64,000 nucleotides of DNA from Lyophyllum atratum (GCA_014905825.1 JACGCN010000045.1:248001-312000), one strand, 5' to 3'; shown: positions 35,242 to 47,849, counted from the first letter of the stretch. Numbers and translations are program-made. The notes: a model not told the origin generated them from the sequence alone.

Positions 35242-36998
35242 TTACCCAATGATACCCTCGCTCCTCAACTTCGAAACCGCCTCCAGAGAAAGCCCCAAGT
35301 CCCCCATCAGCACGGAGTCCGTATGGAAGCCAAGATCCGGTCCAGCCCACTTGGGCTGCGGATCCACACCATCGATGACAGGGAATGTGCTCTGCATCTT
35401 CACATTCCACCCCTCTCCCTTCTCCTGATCACCAACCCAGACGTCTCGCACGGCACCACGCGCGATGGTCTGCTCCCCTTCCACCACCTCCTTTACCGTG
35501 ACCACACGACCCACAGGCACGCCCACCTGATTCATAACATCTATCACCTCCTCGACGGTGTGCTGCGACGTCCAGTCGATGATGCCCTTCTCGATCTCTG
35601 CCTGCTTCGCAACCCGATGATGGTTCTGCTGATATGAGGGGCCTGTGAGATCAGGGCGTTTGACGACTTGCATCAGGCGGTTGTATATTGAATCGCCATT
35701 CGCGCCGATCACGACGTAGGTCGGAATTAGAGGAGAGTCGGGGTCAGGGAGGCAGGGGTAGGCGTTTGTGGGCACGATTCCGGTTACGGAGGAACCTGAG
35801 GGTCCCCGTGTCTGTGAAGTCCGTTGAAACCATGCTCTGAGGATCGGAGGATGACATAAATACCTTTCCCTTGCGGTCATACTCGGGGATAATGCCTTCC
35901 ATGAGGTTGAGCATACTATTTGAAGGTGGACGTTAACGAAGATAAGGAGATTAAATTAGTAGACCTACCTCTCGACGATGCTGACGTCTACCGTTGTGCC
36001 TGATGGATTGGGTCCCTGCTTTTGTCTTCCCAGCAGCGCCAGGACCTTTGTTCATGTCAGCCAACTTTATTATCATCTTGGACGAGAAGGATGTACCGTG
36101 CCAAACGCTGCATGCAAGCCAGCGATGGAGTCTCCTAAACTTATGTTGGGTCTAACGGGCGGACCTGCGAGTCCTGCCGTTTCGGGATCCGGGAAGCCAT
36201 TGATATATCGAAAGCCGGATTCCGCCTCGCACACGGAGGCATATCCAGGACGGGGAGCCCAGGGACCCGTTTGGCCATATCCACTCACACGAGTAAATAT
36301 AAGTGAGGGGTTGTGGGGATGTAGGTCGGCGGGACCGAGGCCCCATCTCTCGAGGGCTGAGAAGCGCAGTTCGTGAGAGGTTTTGAGATTAGATAAAATT
36401 GGAAGACTCACTTCCGGGTTTGAAGTTCTCGATGATGACATCACTCTTGATGGCAAGTTGTTTTACCAGTCTGTGAGGGAAGGACGATTGGAACGTTGAG
36501 ATTCCGTTGCGCGGGGTAGGGGAGGAACTGAAGTACTCACTCTCTGCCTTCCGGTTTCCTCAAGTCTATCGCGACACTCTTCTTGTTTCTCGCTATACTT
36601 CTAAACCACGGACTCGTGCCGTCTGCATCGAGTTCACGCCAAACACGCAATGGATCTCCTGTTCTAGGCGGCTCTACCTTTATCACTTCTGCACCGAACT
36701 GCCTGGAAGCGATGAAAACACGACGGTCAGGAGCGACGCGAGGGAGATCTGAAAGAACGCACCCAAGCAATTGTCCGGCAAAAGGTCCTGCAATCAGCTG
36801 TCCCATCTCCAGCACGCGTACCCCAGAAAGCGGCAGGTTTTTCGGTGCATCAGTTACCGTTGCAAAGGTTCTACACTATTGTCAGCAAAGAATAGGGACT
36901 TCAAGTGGATCTTCGTACGAGTGGTGGGGTTTAAGTGAGGTACCCGCGCGACAGAGACAAGAAGTCAACGAACGAGTCGATAGGAGGGAGGCGCTCAT
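35242..36998 (-). CDS. Class III (CaiB/BaiF) CoA-transferase, mitochondrial type
   Basis: Transfers CoA between carboxylic acids through an enzyme-bound Asp ester. Relatives include succinyl-CoA:glutarate CoA-transferase (SUGCT), formyl-CoA:oxalate transferase and alpha-methylacyl-CoA racemase. Minus strand, about seven exons. Met at 36998; exon 1 joined by a 48-49 nt intron reads MSASLLSTRSLTSCLCRAGT then STFATVTDAPKNLPLSG, an Arg/Ser-rich mitochondrial leader. Family landmarks in order: VRVLEMGQLIAGPFAG, FGAEVIKVEPPRTGDPLRVW, RNKKSVAIDLRKPEGRE, IENFKPG, RVSGYGQTGPWAPRPGYA, PNISLGDSIAGLHAAFG (the Asp of LGD is the catalytic position), and EGIIPEYDRKGK, ending VSKLRSEGIIG. This pattern is closest to SUGCT-like proteins. 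Stop 35242-35244. The gene is convergent with the lactonases. Confidence 0.88.
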
Positions 36999-38626
36999 TA
37001 TTAGACACTAGCAATCGCTAGAGGTATTGAGGTAGGTATAATGGATATTATCGCTGGTGAGTGTAGCGGCACGGTGCTCCGTATAAATACTGGACGACAA
37101 AATACCGCATCGGCGAGAGATCGGCCGAAACCGACCCGACGCGTATCGGCATTACTACGGTCTGATACCGAGGCTGTGACGACGAAATGGAATCCCAACT
37201 TCCAGCAAAGTCGACAGCGAGTATTAAAAGCAAAAGAAGCAAGATGCTCTTCGTTCGCGTCGGGAACAGCCTCGGGATGAACGCAGCCCGAGGTGAGCAA
37301 CGAGGCTTCCATGCGTGGAGATGAAAACTTTGAGGTAACCTTTCGACTCGGACCCCCAGAGCTTTGTGGGACGGCCGACAGAATCCTGAATCATGACAGA
37401 CGAGCAAAGGACATTGAGGCGCATTCCAAGCCAGGGTCCAAGGCGCGCTAAACCCTGTAGAGCCCGTAGTTGACCGGGAAGCTCTAGAGCAAACAGCAAC
37501 AATCATGCCACACAAACGCTTTTTTCCTTCGCGGCAAGGAAGGTGTTGCATGGAATTGGTGATAGGAGCTCTGCTAGCACCGTCTGCGAATCCACTGTGT
37601 ACTCCAGATGCCCTCTTTTGCTACCTTCACCCAACAGAGTATGGTAGGAATAAGCTCTCCAGGCACCACTGACAATGGCACACTAATGACCCGGATGATT
37701 GAATCATGTCTGGGGATACTGCTGTCGCCGGTCGGACATCCACCCCGATGTCACAGACCCTCCCCAGGTTCCGGTGCGCCCGGAACTTGAGCAAGCTCGT
37801 GTGCGCCAATAACGATATCGGTTTAGTCGGAACATGGATCAGGTTCGTCATCGTTACGCCCAGAGCTCCTCAGAGATTTCTCGTCACTCCTATGGAGTAG
37901 AGCCCGAACTTGGCGAATACAACTGGGACCTGTGGGGACGTCAAGTGATACTTGTTTCAACAGAATGCCGGTAAAGTTTTCAGACATGTGGACGTTCGTC
38001 ATGTCGATATCGTTGACAGCATAATCATACGCATGCTTCAAAGTGCCTGTTGGGTACGTTCCACTTCCATGTGGTCTCGTCAGAGCGGCTGTAGCGGGGT
38101 AGCTTTGCCTTTCGTAAACCTTTGAGAGTTTCGGGCCAAGGTCTTCGCTGTAAAGACCGAAGGTATATTAAGATGCAACCAGCTTTCGAGCCGCAGTTGC
38201 GGGGAAGTATTTCGGCCCGAACTCCTCATAGTTGTATCTCTCTCTCTCCTCTATGGTGGCGAGCTTTCTCGACAGAGCGTTTGATGCTACCCCATGCTAG
38301 CTCTGTCACCTGTGAATGATATGATGTATTCCCTTAGGTCTACCCAGGCAGATCTTCCCGGACATCGTTAGCTATTCTGTAGCGCAGGTAAATGTCCCCA
38401 AAGTAAAATTAGTGAACGAGGCCTTTCACGGCCACATCAGAAAAGAGGTTCGATACTAGATGGATTGGATCAAGATTGGATATAAATTACAATGGAGAGG
38501 GGTATCGACTATTACTCAGGTTATCTTCGTGTACAGGGAGAGGGGAATTATATATACTTTTTAGGAAGTTTTCGATAGGATGGAAATGCAAAGGAAAGAA
38601 AGAAAAAACGCGCCTCGGCCGAACTC
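36999..38626. other. Intergenic
   Basis: About 1.6 kb. Only short frames on both strands; nothing with domain or splice support. The first few hundred bp should be the promoter of the CoA-transferase. Confidence 0.4.
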
Positions 38627-40880
38627 TCAATCAACAACCACCAGCCCATCGAAGCTCTTGTTCATCACAGCCTTCCTCATAACACTCACCGGATTAAACT
38701 CTTCCTGCACCTTCACCGTCCTCGTCTCTCCATCCTCAGTGACTTCCTCATACTCCTCCTCCACCTCCTCACCCATGAACACTTTCAGCAACGCCGGCGA
38801 GAACCCATTCATAAGCGCCACGCCCTCCCGCTCGCCCTGCACCTCAACCGTCCCATGCTGCGCCAAGTCCCAATAAACAATCTGCGGCATCTCGTACCCC
38901 GCAGCCTTGTATGCCCTCTCAATCGCGTCATGGTTCGTCGCCCAGCTCGCAGCATTGCCGCTCGTCCCGCTACTCTGGTCAAACTGCATGTCCGAGAAGA
39001 CGAAGAGACGCTTGATCATCTCCTCCTGCGGAACCTTGTTCTTGATCGCCAGAGGGAGGAGGAGGTTGAGGAAGACAGCGTTGAGATCCGTGTTCATGCC
39101 CCACTGCGATCCCATCATGTCTTGAATCGTCCTGTGCAGCGGCTGCGTGAGGTCCAGCTGGACGAACTCGGGGTGCGCGGAGAAGGTGATGAACCCGCCG
39201 TTGAAGGGGGGCTTGGCAAGGTGGGCGAGGAGAAGCGAAAGAGAGACTGCAGGGAGAATGGGCTGCACGTCCTGCATGCCCTTGTTCTTCTTGGGGAGGG
39301 ACCCGAGGTAGCCCATGGAGCCTGAGACGTCGCAGATGGCGAGAGCGTTGTCGATGGAGCCTGACTCACGGAGCCGTTCGACCAGTGTCTTCCACTGCGC
39401 CTCCACCACTCGGATTTGCGTCGTCTTGAGACTTCGCTTGAATTCTTTGACGCTCTTGAACTCGTGGCCCTCCTCCACCTCCATTGGTTCTCCCAGAGAA
39501 TATGCCTGCGCGACGAGCTCATGTGGGAAAAGTGTCGCGCCGCTGATCTTCTTCCGACCGCCCTCGACTGAGGCGAGATACTTCTGGAACCCGGAAGGGT
39601 CGTGTGCATAGAAATGCTCCGTGTTATTCTTCATGCACACAGAAGAGACGCGGTTATACTTGATCTCGCGCCAACGGTTCGCCGACATGAGCGGTTCAGG
39701 AATCGCCGAGACAGAGCGCAGTCGAGTCAAGACCCATCGTTGGTAGAAGGAGCGAAGGATGATGGCAGCATCTAGGGATTCCAGAGGTTTATTCAGAGCA
39801 GAGGGGTAGTGGGAGGGAGCCTGTGCGCGGTGTAACAGGAGGCTGATGGCAGTGGCAATGTTGGTGTGGCGATCGTGCGCGCCCATGGGTGTTGGAGCCC
39901 ACTTTCCGGCAAGAGAGATCTGCTTCAATAGCGGCAGTCGATCGGCCCCAGGGCTCAGGGCGTCCAGCTCATCTAGAGTGCGAAGGTCTGTGGCTAGCCG
40001 ATCGGCAAAGAGGCGCGCTATTGCGATGTAAAGCGCCCGGAACTTGGGTTGTGCTAACTTCCCGACCAGATTATCATACCTCTGCTTGCCAGTAAGCATG
40101 CGCTTCTCCTTGGCCGCCTCTTTATTCTCAGCATCCTTTGCCAGGGAGCCTGCGATGCGGGCAGCGGGATCTTCACTACCCGCTTTTTGGCGACGGCGGT
40201 ATCGGTACTTCTGCCTGTCGCTATGTAGGAAGCGGGAAGGTTGTTTGATGACATTGAGTTCGTCGACGGCAGCGAGGGCAATGATGTTCAGCAAATCCTT
40301 CCAGTATCCGTGTGCTAAGCCCTGCTTGCTTTTGGGGATCGTGCAAACAGGCTCGACAAGAGAACGGAGGTTGGAGATTGCCGTGCGTGGATGATTGTTG
40401 TATAGCCAGGCAAAAGCTCTGGGTAGGGCGTTGTGTTAGTCACGTTGAGAAGGAGGAGAGACACTACACATACCTGTAGAACAACTCCTTGGCACCCTTG
40501 CCATCGTGAATACTCCGGATATTCCAGATGATACGAAGCGTCAATTCGGGGTCCTCCGTCCACGCATCCTGAAGATACTTGTTGAACCGGTCAGCAGTCT
40601 CGGAACTTGCCAAACTCTGGAATGCGTCGAGCGTAGGAGAAAGGGTGGAGTTGTATGTCGGCGCCATGTTTTCGGTGAAAGCTTGATGGGTGGTCCCCTT
40701 GAGAGCTTCCATCATAGTGCTCGTCTTCGGTGTCTCAGCCTTGAGAGTGGGCTCCGACGACGGCGCCGCAGCTCGACCGACAGGAACAAGGACATCAAGG
40801 AAATTGGGATCATAGAGCTCTGGGATATCGGGGAGGGTTACAGTCTGGCTGGAGGAGGCAGCAGCGAGAGTAGAGATCAT
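38627..40880 (-). CDS. DUF2828 protein with von Willebrand A domain
   Basis: Cytosolic protein of a family found in fungi, plants and some viruses; it has a TROVE-like helical part and a vWA domain, and an RNA- or RNP-related role has been suggested. Exons 40880-40474 and 40418-38627 give 732 residues. N-terminal MISTLAAASSSQTVTLPDIP, a helical region with PELTLRIIWNIRSIHDGKGA and KELFYRAFAWLYNNHPRTAI, a basic stretch QKYRYRRRQK, then a vWA domain with a complete metal site: ALAICDVSGSMG (DxSxS), WGMNTDLNAVF (Thr) and LFVFSDMQFD (Asp). The tail VEEEYEEVTEDGETRTVKVQ is acidic. An upstream in-frame extension exists but lacks a better Met. Looks intact. Confidence 0.9.
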
Positions 40881-41690
40881 CCTTGGAATTCGACGTCGAT
40901 GAGCAGAGGCAAAGACGTTGATTTCCCAGGCTGGAGCAATCCGCCCCACTTTATAGACCAGGCGGATACAATTCATTATCAAAACATTTGACAAGTCAGT
41001 GTACAAAAGCTGTCGTATTGACTCGACATGAACGACGCGGTCGCGTCAAGACGTCATTGGAGGAAGCAAGAGTCAGAGTCTCGGCTGCGGCCGCATCCGA
41101 GTGTTTGGGAGCTAACAGTTTGACTGAATCATCATGATCATCACATAATTTATAAATGCGTTTAACCCCACCAGTCGCGTCTGTGCTCGGTAAGTCTGAA
41201 ATGCAGTAATTCCAGTCTCAGCCTTATAGTCTGAAACAACTCCCGAGGATTAACATGTTGCAAATGCAATCAGTGCTGGACTGCTTAGGGTCATAAGAAG
41301 GCAGAAGCATCGCCTCAGAGAAGCGAGAAAGCTGAAGAAGCCTCGAGGGGCGAGGCTTATGAGTGGTCGACATATCAACATAGAACCAAAATGTGAGTCG
41401 AGGGACGCATCTCAAGATCAGCATATTGCCCCCGACGGTTGCATGACCGTGATGCTCTTGAATACAAACATCTGTTACACGCAAGCAGGTTAGTGTTTTG
41501 TTTATCTATGAAATATTAGTGACAACAAAAGTATATCTTGACTATATTTGAAGTTACTAGATCCCAACAATCCAACATATATACCCGGCCTATCCTTCGC
41601 AGCTTGATAGGAGATGCTCCGCGTCTTACATCCTCCAACTGCCCGTGGCGATTTTGGACATCTCTGATTCAAACTCACCAAGCGGCAAAG
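40881..41690. other. Intergenic
   Basis: Promoter of the DUF2828 gene and 3' flank of the kelch gene. No gene recognised. Confidence 0.4.
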
Positions 41691-43250
41691 TTATTGGACG
41701 ACCTTAGACCGTTCTCCTGGAATCTGCAAGACGTCAAGAGGTGGTCGGCCCAGTAGAACGCGTCCTCGTGGACCACTAGGTGAAATCAAACTGGGAAGGC
41801 AGAGCAGTCCTCAAATCTTCAATCAACAACTTTAGCATAGGCGGAACCATTCGAGCATCCATAACATATACAACACTTACCAGTATCCAATACATGGATC
41901 ACACTAGGATCATCCGTCGTCGATTGCACGAGCGCCTCTCCCCCAAGAACATAAACACTAGCTCCAACTGATGTCATGGCGTGCCCCGAACGTCCACTCG
42001 GCGATGCAGGTCCCATATCCTGGAAGGCGAACCATCGCTGGTCTGTCCCAGATCCAACATCAGTTATCTTGAATCATGAATCTGCGAGGCGACATACCCG
42101 ATATTTTGAACGCGACGAGGTCATCCAAGTCCTTCCCATCAACTCCTCGTCCTCCGAACACGTATATTACATCGTCGACTACGGCAGCTGCGTGACCTTC
42201 GCGTGGTGGGGGGAGTAATCCAGTACACTGGAGCTTTGACCACTGGCGTGTCTGGACGTCGAAAACCCACGTGTCGTTGTAATGGTACTGACCATCGGTT
42301 CCGCCAAAATTATAACACGGGGCGAGCGATCAGATCAGTAGGAGACTGGAGTGAATAGCACAGCGATACGTACAGATAAATCCTTCCATCGCAAGTCAAA
42401 CATACATGGCCTGTCCTTGGCGCCGGCGCTATTCCTCCTGCAGGGTCTATCGGGTTCCAAACTGCCTTGGTCTGGACTAGCGGCCGAAAGGTGAGGGGTT
42501 GAACTTGCAAGTGTAAAGTGTGTACGCACGCGAATTGATATCGAAACTCCACATATCATTGAAGAACTCTGCATTGAATTGGCCCCCAAAGACTACAAAC
42601 TGGGAGCCAATCATGTTTGCTGTATGACCGTATCGCCCACTCGGCCCAGGTCCATGACTCGGTATGCGAGTCCAATGTTTCAAAACTGAGAAGGACATTA
42701 GTACACTGCGCTCCAATAGAGAACCACGTATCACCACTGACTTAAATCCAATGAATACAGCCCGTCATCAGGTTTATCCATCACGGTTGGATCCACCAAG
42801 GTATCGCCTCCCCAGACAATCAAGACGTCATCAAACAGCGCAGCTGCGTGGCCTACTCTAGGTAATGGCAGAGCACCATCCGTCCGCAACTGGGTCATAG
42901 AATTGTCCTGGGTGGAGAAGAAATACAGATCGTTGTACAGCATTTCGCGTTGGACAAGGCCGCCAAATAGGTATGTGCCACCGGTGCTCGTGGTTTCCTG
43001 TGGGATTGCATGTCCATAGCGCGGAAAGGGAGAAGGCAAGGGCGAGGAAGGTGTGATGCCATGCTTGTTCAACCCAAGTGGCGGGGAAAGGTGAAGAGAT
43101 TGTGTAGACCAGGGGTAGGCGAGTGGTTGTGATGGCGGATCGATCGGCAGTCTTAGGATGATCGGTTGCTAATGCCGCTTGAACTGCTGTGATCAACGAG
43201 CTCGATAGCCCAGCTTGCGACTTCTTTTTCTTCCTCGAGAAAAAGCCCAT
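41691..43250 (-). CDS. Kelch-repeat (Tea1-like) protein
   Basis: Six-bladed kelch propeller of the Tea1/Kel1 type, which in fungi marks cell ends and binds formins. Met at 43250 opens MGFFSRKKKKSQAG; further on AYPWSTQSLHLSPPLG, FPRYGHAIPQETTSTGGTYL, PRVGHAAALFDDVLIVWGGD, SGRYGHTANMIGSQFVVFGG, RTGHVCLTCDGRIYL, FGGTDGQYHYNDTWVFD, REGHAAAVVDDVIYVFGG, RSGHAMTSVGASVYVLGGEA. That is at least six kelch units with the R-x-GH and GG landmarks, split by several short introns. Both ends are uncertain: the first intron must change frame and has only weak donors, and the last exon is either a short one ending at 41776 or, as chosen here, one giving SGPRGRVLLGRPPLDVLQIP and stopping at 41691. It lacks the long coiled coil of full Tea1 proteins. 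A 16.7 kb transposon begins 95 bp upstream of the start codon. Confidence 0.8.
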
Positions 43251-43336
43251 TATGCCAGCAGAGAGATTACCTGACGTGAATCGGTGACCAGGCTGAGGAT
43301 AACCAGGGCAGAATGTCTATGGCTGTGCCTGCTCGA

Positions 43337-43344
43337 GTCTGGAT
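43337..43344. repeat. Target-site duplication, left (GTCTGGAT)
   Basis: GTCTGGAT stands directly outside the left inverted repeat and is repeated exactly at 60058-60065 outside the right one. An 8 bp duplication is the size reported for KDZ elements. Confidence 0.9.
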
Positions 43345-43595
43345 CACTTCAGGCAGCCCCTAGAGATACCTTCTTAGGGTAGTTGGTCCCACTGTGAAAG
43401 ACTAGCCTAACAGGGCCTGGGACCATGGTCTGGTCCCAAGCAATCTGGTCTTCCCACACTTAAGGAGTGGGCTTCCCAGTTTGGGACAGCCCAAGCTGTC
43501 CCAACAGGGTATGGTCTTCCCATCTCAGGTCTTGGGCTGGACCAAAGGTGTGGGCGAGACCAGATATGTCACGTCACGCTTTGTGGTCCTGCCCA
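43345..43595 (+). repeat. KDZ left terminal inverted repeat
   Basis: About 250 bp matching the reverse complement of 59808-60057; two differences were found, both of the C/T or G/A kind (near 43417 and 43583). It contains short inner palindromes such as GGGACAGCCCAAGCTGTCCC. Confidence 0.93.
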
Positions 43596-43936
43596 GCCTG
43601 TGTGGTCCTGCCCAGCATATATCATGCATATATTATTAGTGATACACTAGGTCACAATATAACGCTTTGAAATTTCTCTTGCCAAAATGCTGGAGAGATG
43701 TCTAAGGGGACTGGGTGCTGTGATCAAGAACTTCAAACAGGTTACAGAACTAGAGATACATTTTCATGTTATTTGTTAAACTGGTAGAGCCATTATGGCA
43801 ACAAACTATTCTAGAGTTTGGAAAGGACATCTTTATAGTCTTCCAACACCCTTCCTTCCTTTGTAGTTATTGATAGCATGTTATGTACAAGTAAAAATAG
43901 TTTACAAGCATTCCCGATATATAGAATGTGTATAGA

Positions 43937-44205
43937 CAAGTATGGGCAAGACCACGGGAGGTGGTGGGCAAGACCAGAGAAAATGTGGGCAAGACCAGGG
44001 GGCGGTGGGCAAGACCATGGCAGGATGTGGGCCGGACCAGGGATGCGGTGGGCAAGACCAGGGGGCGGTGGGCAAGACCAGCGCGGAGGCAGTGGGCAAG
44101 ACCAGGCGACGGTGGGCAAGACCAGGGAGGAGGTGGGCCGGACCAGGGATGCGGTGGGCCGGACCAGGGAGGCGGTGGGCTGGACCAGGGCAGGAGGTGA
44201 GCAAC
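43937..44205. repeat. Left subterminal 21 bp minisatellite
   Basis: About twelve copies of a roughly 21 bp unit with the core GTGGGC(A/C)(A/G)GACCA followed by a variable G-rich spacer. The same core in altered form (ATGGGCAGGACCA) makes up the array next to the right end. Long frames across it are repeat artefacts. Confidence 0.9.
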
Positions 44206-44270
44206 AAGTGGTCTTGCCCAATTTAGATCACCCGGTTCAGGACTAAGTTGATATATTTTCACAATAACTA

Positions 44271-47200
44271 TTACAACTTATCGCGATAAGCTGCTGCGAT
44301 ATCGAAGGCATCGAGAGTCTCTACTAGGTAATCATCAACATCAATAACATCATCTCCAATTTCATCATCCTCATCCACTACTGCGGCCGTTACCTGATCA
44401 GCTCTTGCTTGAAGCAGCTCCTCCGGAGTCGGACCCCAATCTCGGAGTGCATCACGACCGGCGTCAAGAGACCGCAGCGGCAATTCCCATGTCGCGCAAA
44501 GACGAAGGAGATCTTGCTTCCTCTGTTCAAATTGATATTTGAGGGGTAGGAAGTCTATAATAAAATGTTAGCCAAGCTAGAAATGTAAGCAATTGCAAAC
44601 ATACCAGTACTCTCAATTGCCGCAGTAATGACCGTCCACTCTTCTTGAAACCAAAACTGAAGAGCGCGTTGTTCGTGCCGCAGCCGCGCTTCCTCTTCCG
44701 TGCATCGATCAAGCTCCAGTCGAGCTTTGATGCCACTGCACACCCCATCGTCGGATAGCCAAAGTGGTGGCTCAAGAGGCGTGTCATCAGCAAGCCCAAC
44801 ATCTTGCCATATCTCGTCGTCGACGTCGAGCGCAAATAGCCCCTTCATCTCGATTCGAGGTGGACAGGTGGCGCCAGTGGGAGCCTTATTAGCAGTGATC
44901 AGTGATGCCATTGTTTCGCAAAGCTTATTGTAGTCGCGCGCCAACTGCTGGACACTAGGATCACGTCTCCAAACCGATGCCTCAGTGTGAGCATGGATCT
45001 TTTGCTCTGTACGGTAGTTAGATTTTGTGAGACTGAGCGAGCAACTTGATGACGTACCGTTGACTTGTTTGCGAAATGATCGCTCAACCCGATCCATCTC
45101 AAACTTCCTTGCCCGCAGTCGCTCGCGAAGCCGGACCTTAAGTGCAAGCGCGTTCATACGGGCAGCAATAAATGAATTGCCAAGTAGTTGGATCAATTCG
45201 GCGCGATCATCGACCCCAAGAGCACGCTCCTGGTGCTTGAGTCTAAGTTCGGCGTCATGCAGCTTTGGGCGCGCAATAGCCAACTGCGCCTCGACGCCAC
45301 TGATTGCGACAGTGTCCGCCGATGGGTCTAGAATCTCGTCTTCGAGATTGGTGACGCGTTGCTGCAGAATGTCACGTGCTTTCCGTAAGCGGATGGCCTC
45401 CTCGACTGCATTCTTGCCTTGGTTCTTAGAGCGACCTGCAGTAACGTCGTGAGACTACATCTAATATTAGGGCTCCAAATGACTTACGCGGCAGGGGTTT
45501 CGTTTGGGCTTTTACTTGGGCGTCCCACTCACGGCGAAGGCACGCTTCGGTTTGTCCAGCCTCTTGCAGCGCCGTCTCCGCAGCTTGCCGTTTGTCTTTA
45601 CAATGTCGGGAGCGCCATAGTAGCCAGTTTGCAAGCTTGGCTAGACTTTGTTTATCAGCCTGTTGCACCTGTCTGTCGAGTGTATAGATCCGCTGATGAT
45701 ACTGATAATGACATGTCAGAAAGTACAAACAAACTCGCTATGGAAAGACTTACACCGCATACTCGTAGATAGGCGATGAGCTTGCTGATTGAGTGCCAGA
45801 AGCGCTCGCATCCCTCGCCATCTGATAGACCGAATCCCAAGCATTTTCGTGGATGATAGATGACCTGACAGGCCCATTGGTGACCGAATGCATGGAACAC
45901 GGAAATCGCAAAGGATATGCGATTGATATGACGTTTGAGAAATTTCCAAAGGACACAGCTTCTCTCGAGCTGGCAGGCAATGTCGTAGAGAAGTCCGATG
46001 CGGAAGGCTAGCGGGAGGTGTTGAAACAAGGTCTCAATGAGGACCAGAGCGTAGTGCTGCTTCTCTCCAGCTGATCGCATATTCACGATCCAGAGGACAC
46101 GGTCGTGGCGGCAAAGCATGGCCATCAGAGCAGTGTCATCAAAGAACTGGGTGCTAGCCTTGACTCGAGCATCATCGGCGGCGGTGAAGCCAGACTCGCA
46201 ACCGTCGAGTACTGACTTTGGTACACGCAAGGTCTCTTCGTACTTGTCAACCTCATCGTTCTGCTGCCGACTTCGTTTGGGTGGCTTTGGTGCCTTCGGC
46301 GGGCGAACCCTCTCGACGTACCGAGCCATGCGATCTGCATCGGATTCGGGCACGAATACAGTCCGCGGATGAGCGCGCTCCGGGTCCCGCGCCTGCTTGT
46401 TCCGTTTCTGGGTGAAGCAAGCATCAATGCAAACTATGGCATCTGGACTGCCTGGGCTATCGAGGATGTCAATGAACAGTCATGGCCGACAAGAAAGACA
46501 CTCACTCTGTATCAGCACATCGGGGGAACTCGCCACCAAAACAAAGGGGGCACCGAGCGCGCAAGTAATCACTGGGCCGCTCACGAGGCGTGGGATGTGG
46601 GAAAGGTTGGGAAGGAACGGCGACAGGATGTTCGTCTTCGAGATCTGCTGCTGGCCGTCGCCTCTTAGGTGCGGTACGTAACGGAACGGGGGTTTCCTCG
46701 TCGTCGACGTCTTCAACCGTAGCTTGTCGAGTTGGTGTTCTTGGATTTGAGGATGGGGCTGGCGGGGCGGAGCTACGTGAAGGAGATGGAATGGCGGAAG
46801 TGGGGATATCGTCTCTGCCGTCGTTGGTGTCATGTTCCAGCGATGGACGGTCTTCTTGAGCACCGTCGTGAAGGCGCGTGGCGGCCTGCCGGGCCTGCGA
46901 CAATTTACTATCCACATACTTCGCGGTGGCATCCTGAAGCGTGTTGTACCACTGAAGCGCGTTGGAGAACCGCCGCCGTAGTGAATCCTGGCGGTACGAT
47001 ACGAGCATGAGATTAGAATGATAACGAAGAGTGAGAAAACTTACTTGTGTTGTGAGCTTATAGCCTTGAGGACCGAGGAACTCCTCAACGGTCTGGCACC
47101 ACGCCGTGATATTCGGTGGCATATGGACGAAAAGTCGGGTGACGAAGTCGAGAACTAGTAGGTCCACAGCCAGAGTTGGAGCCACGGGCGAGCAGGGAAA

Positions 47201-47849
47201 TAGGCCTCGGTTCATCAGCTGCACTGCCGCAGGGGAACATTCGCATATCTGGACGCTAAGAGATTCGAGAGCTAGGAGACACTGTTAGCAGAAGCCAATC
47301 CCAAGGAAAGACTGGTAACTCACTCGAAAACCGCAGCACGACCATATCCAACTTCCTACCCGGACTACCACACGTGCACCGCAACTCGGATTCGGCACGC
47401 AGCCGCAAAGACTGTGTCTTACTGAGAACCTCCATATAGGGAGGAATCAAGGCAGGAATGACCTCCGTGAGCCATCGCTGCGACTGATTTGCCCTTTTCC
47501 TTCGGTGGCGTGACTGCAGGGGATCAAAGCCAGGGGCAACGGTGGAGTCGAACATGACATCAGGCTCGAAGTGAAAGGGATCTGCATCGTCCAGGTGATC
47601 TGCGAGCGGAGCACGACGTGTTCTGCCGTCGAACGGGCGGTCACCAGCGAAGCCTATTTGCCCCGGTATCCTTGGCAGATTGGGGTGCTGGATGAGCGTA
47701 TCTCCACCAGAGAGGTACACCAAGGGACGAATACCATCGGGACGCGTAAGATGGTGAGGACGACCCGGTCCAGGGACTGGTGTGTATGATTTAGGCGTGC
47801 GCGGGCTTGACGCCGTGTTCTTGATTGATTTGGTGAGCTTAGGACGCAT
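44271..47849 (-). CDS. KDZ transposase with CxC cysteine cluster
   Basis: DDE/RNase-H-fold transposase of the Kyakuja-Dileera-Zisupton group. Met at 47849 opens MRPKLTKSIKNTASS; about eight exons follow on the minus strand. The N-terminal part holds the cysteine-cluster domain usual in fungal KDZ proteins (ELRCTCGSPGRKLDMV ... VQICECSPAAVQLM ... TRLFVHMPPNITAW). A variable Ser/Pro linker is next, then the catalytic region: IVCIDACFTQKRNK (first Asp), SVLDGCESGFTAADD, LLYDIACQLERSC, HAFGHQWACQVIYHPRK and SDGEGCERFWHSISK (acidic residue). The C-terminal third is coiled-coil-like (ESELR..., RLRERLRARKFEMDRVERSF) and ends DIAAAYRDKL. No stop was found inside the exons I could join, so the element may be autonomous. 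Confidence 0.85.

Noticed and set aside
37048..37551. 167-codon minus-strand frame upstream of the CoA-transferase
   Set aside because: Composition is not protein-like, it overlaps other frames and no domain or intron signal was found.
43811..44262. Several overlapping open frames of 90-136 codons on both strands
   Set aside because: They arise from the 21 bp minisatellite: the repeat length is a multiple of three, so it keeps all frames open. The translations are pure repeats of GPAH or GKTR type.
45027..45452. Plus-strand frame of 141 codons in the transposase
   Set aside because: Shadow of the coiled-coil coding exon on the minus strand.
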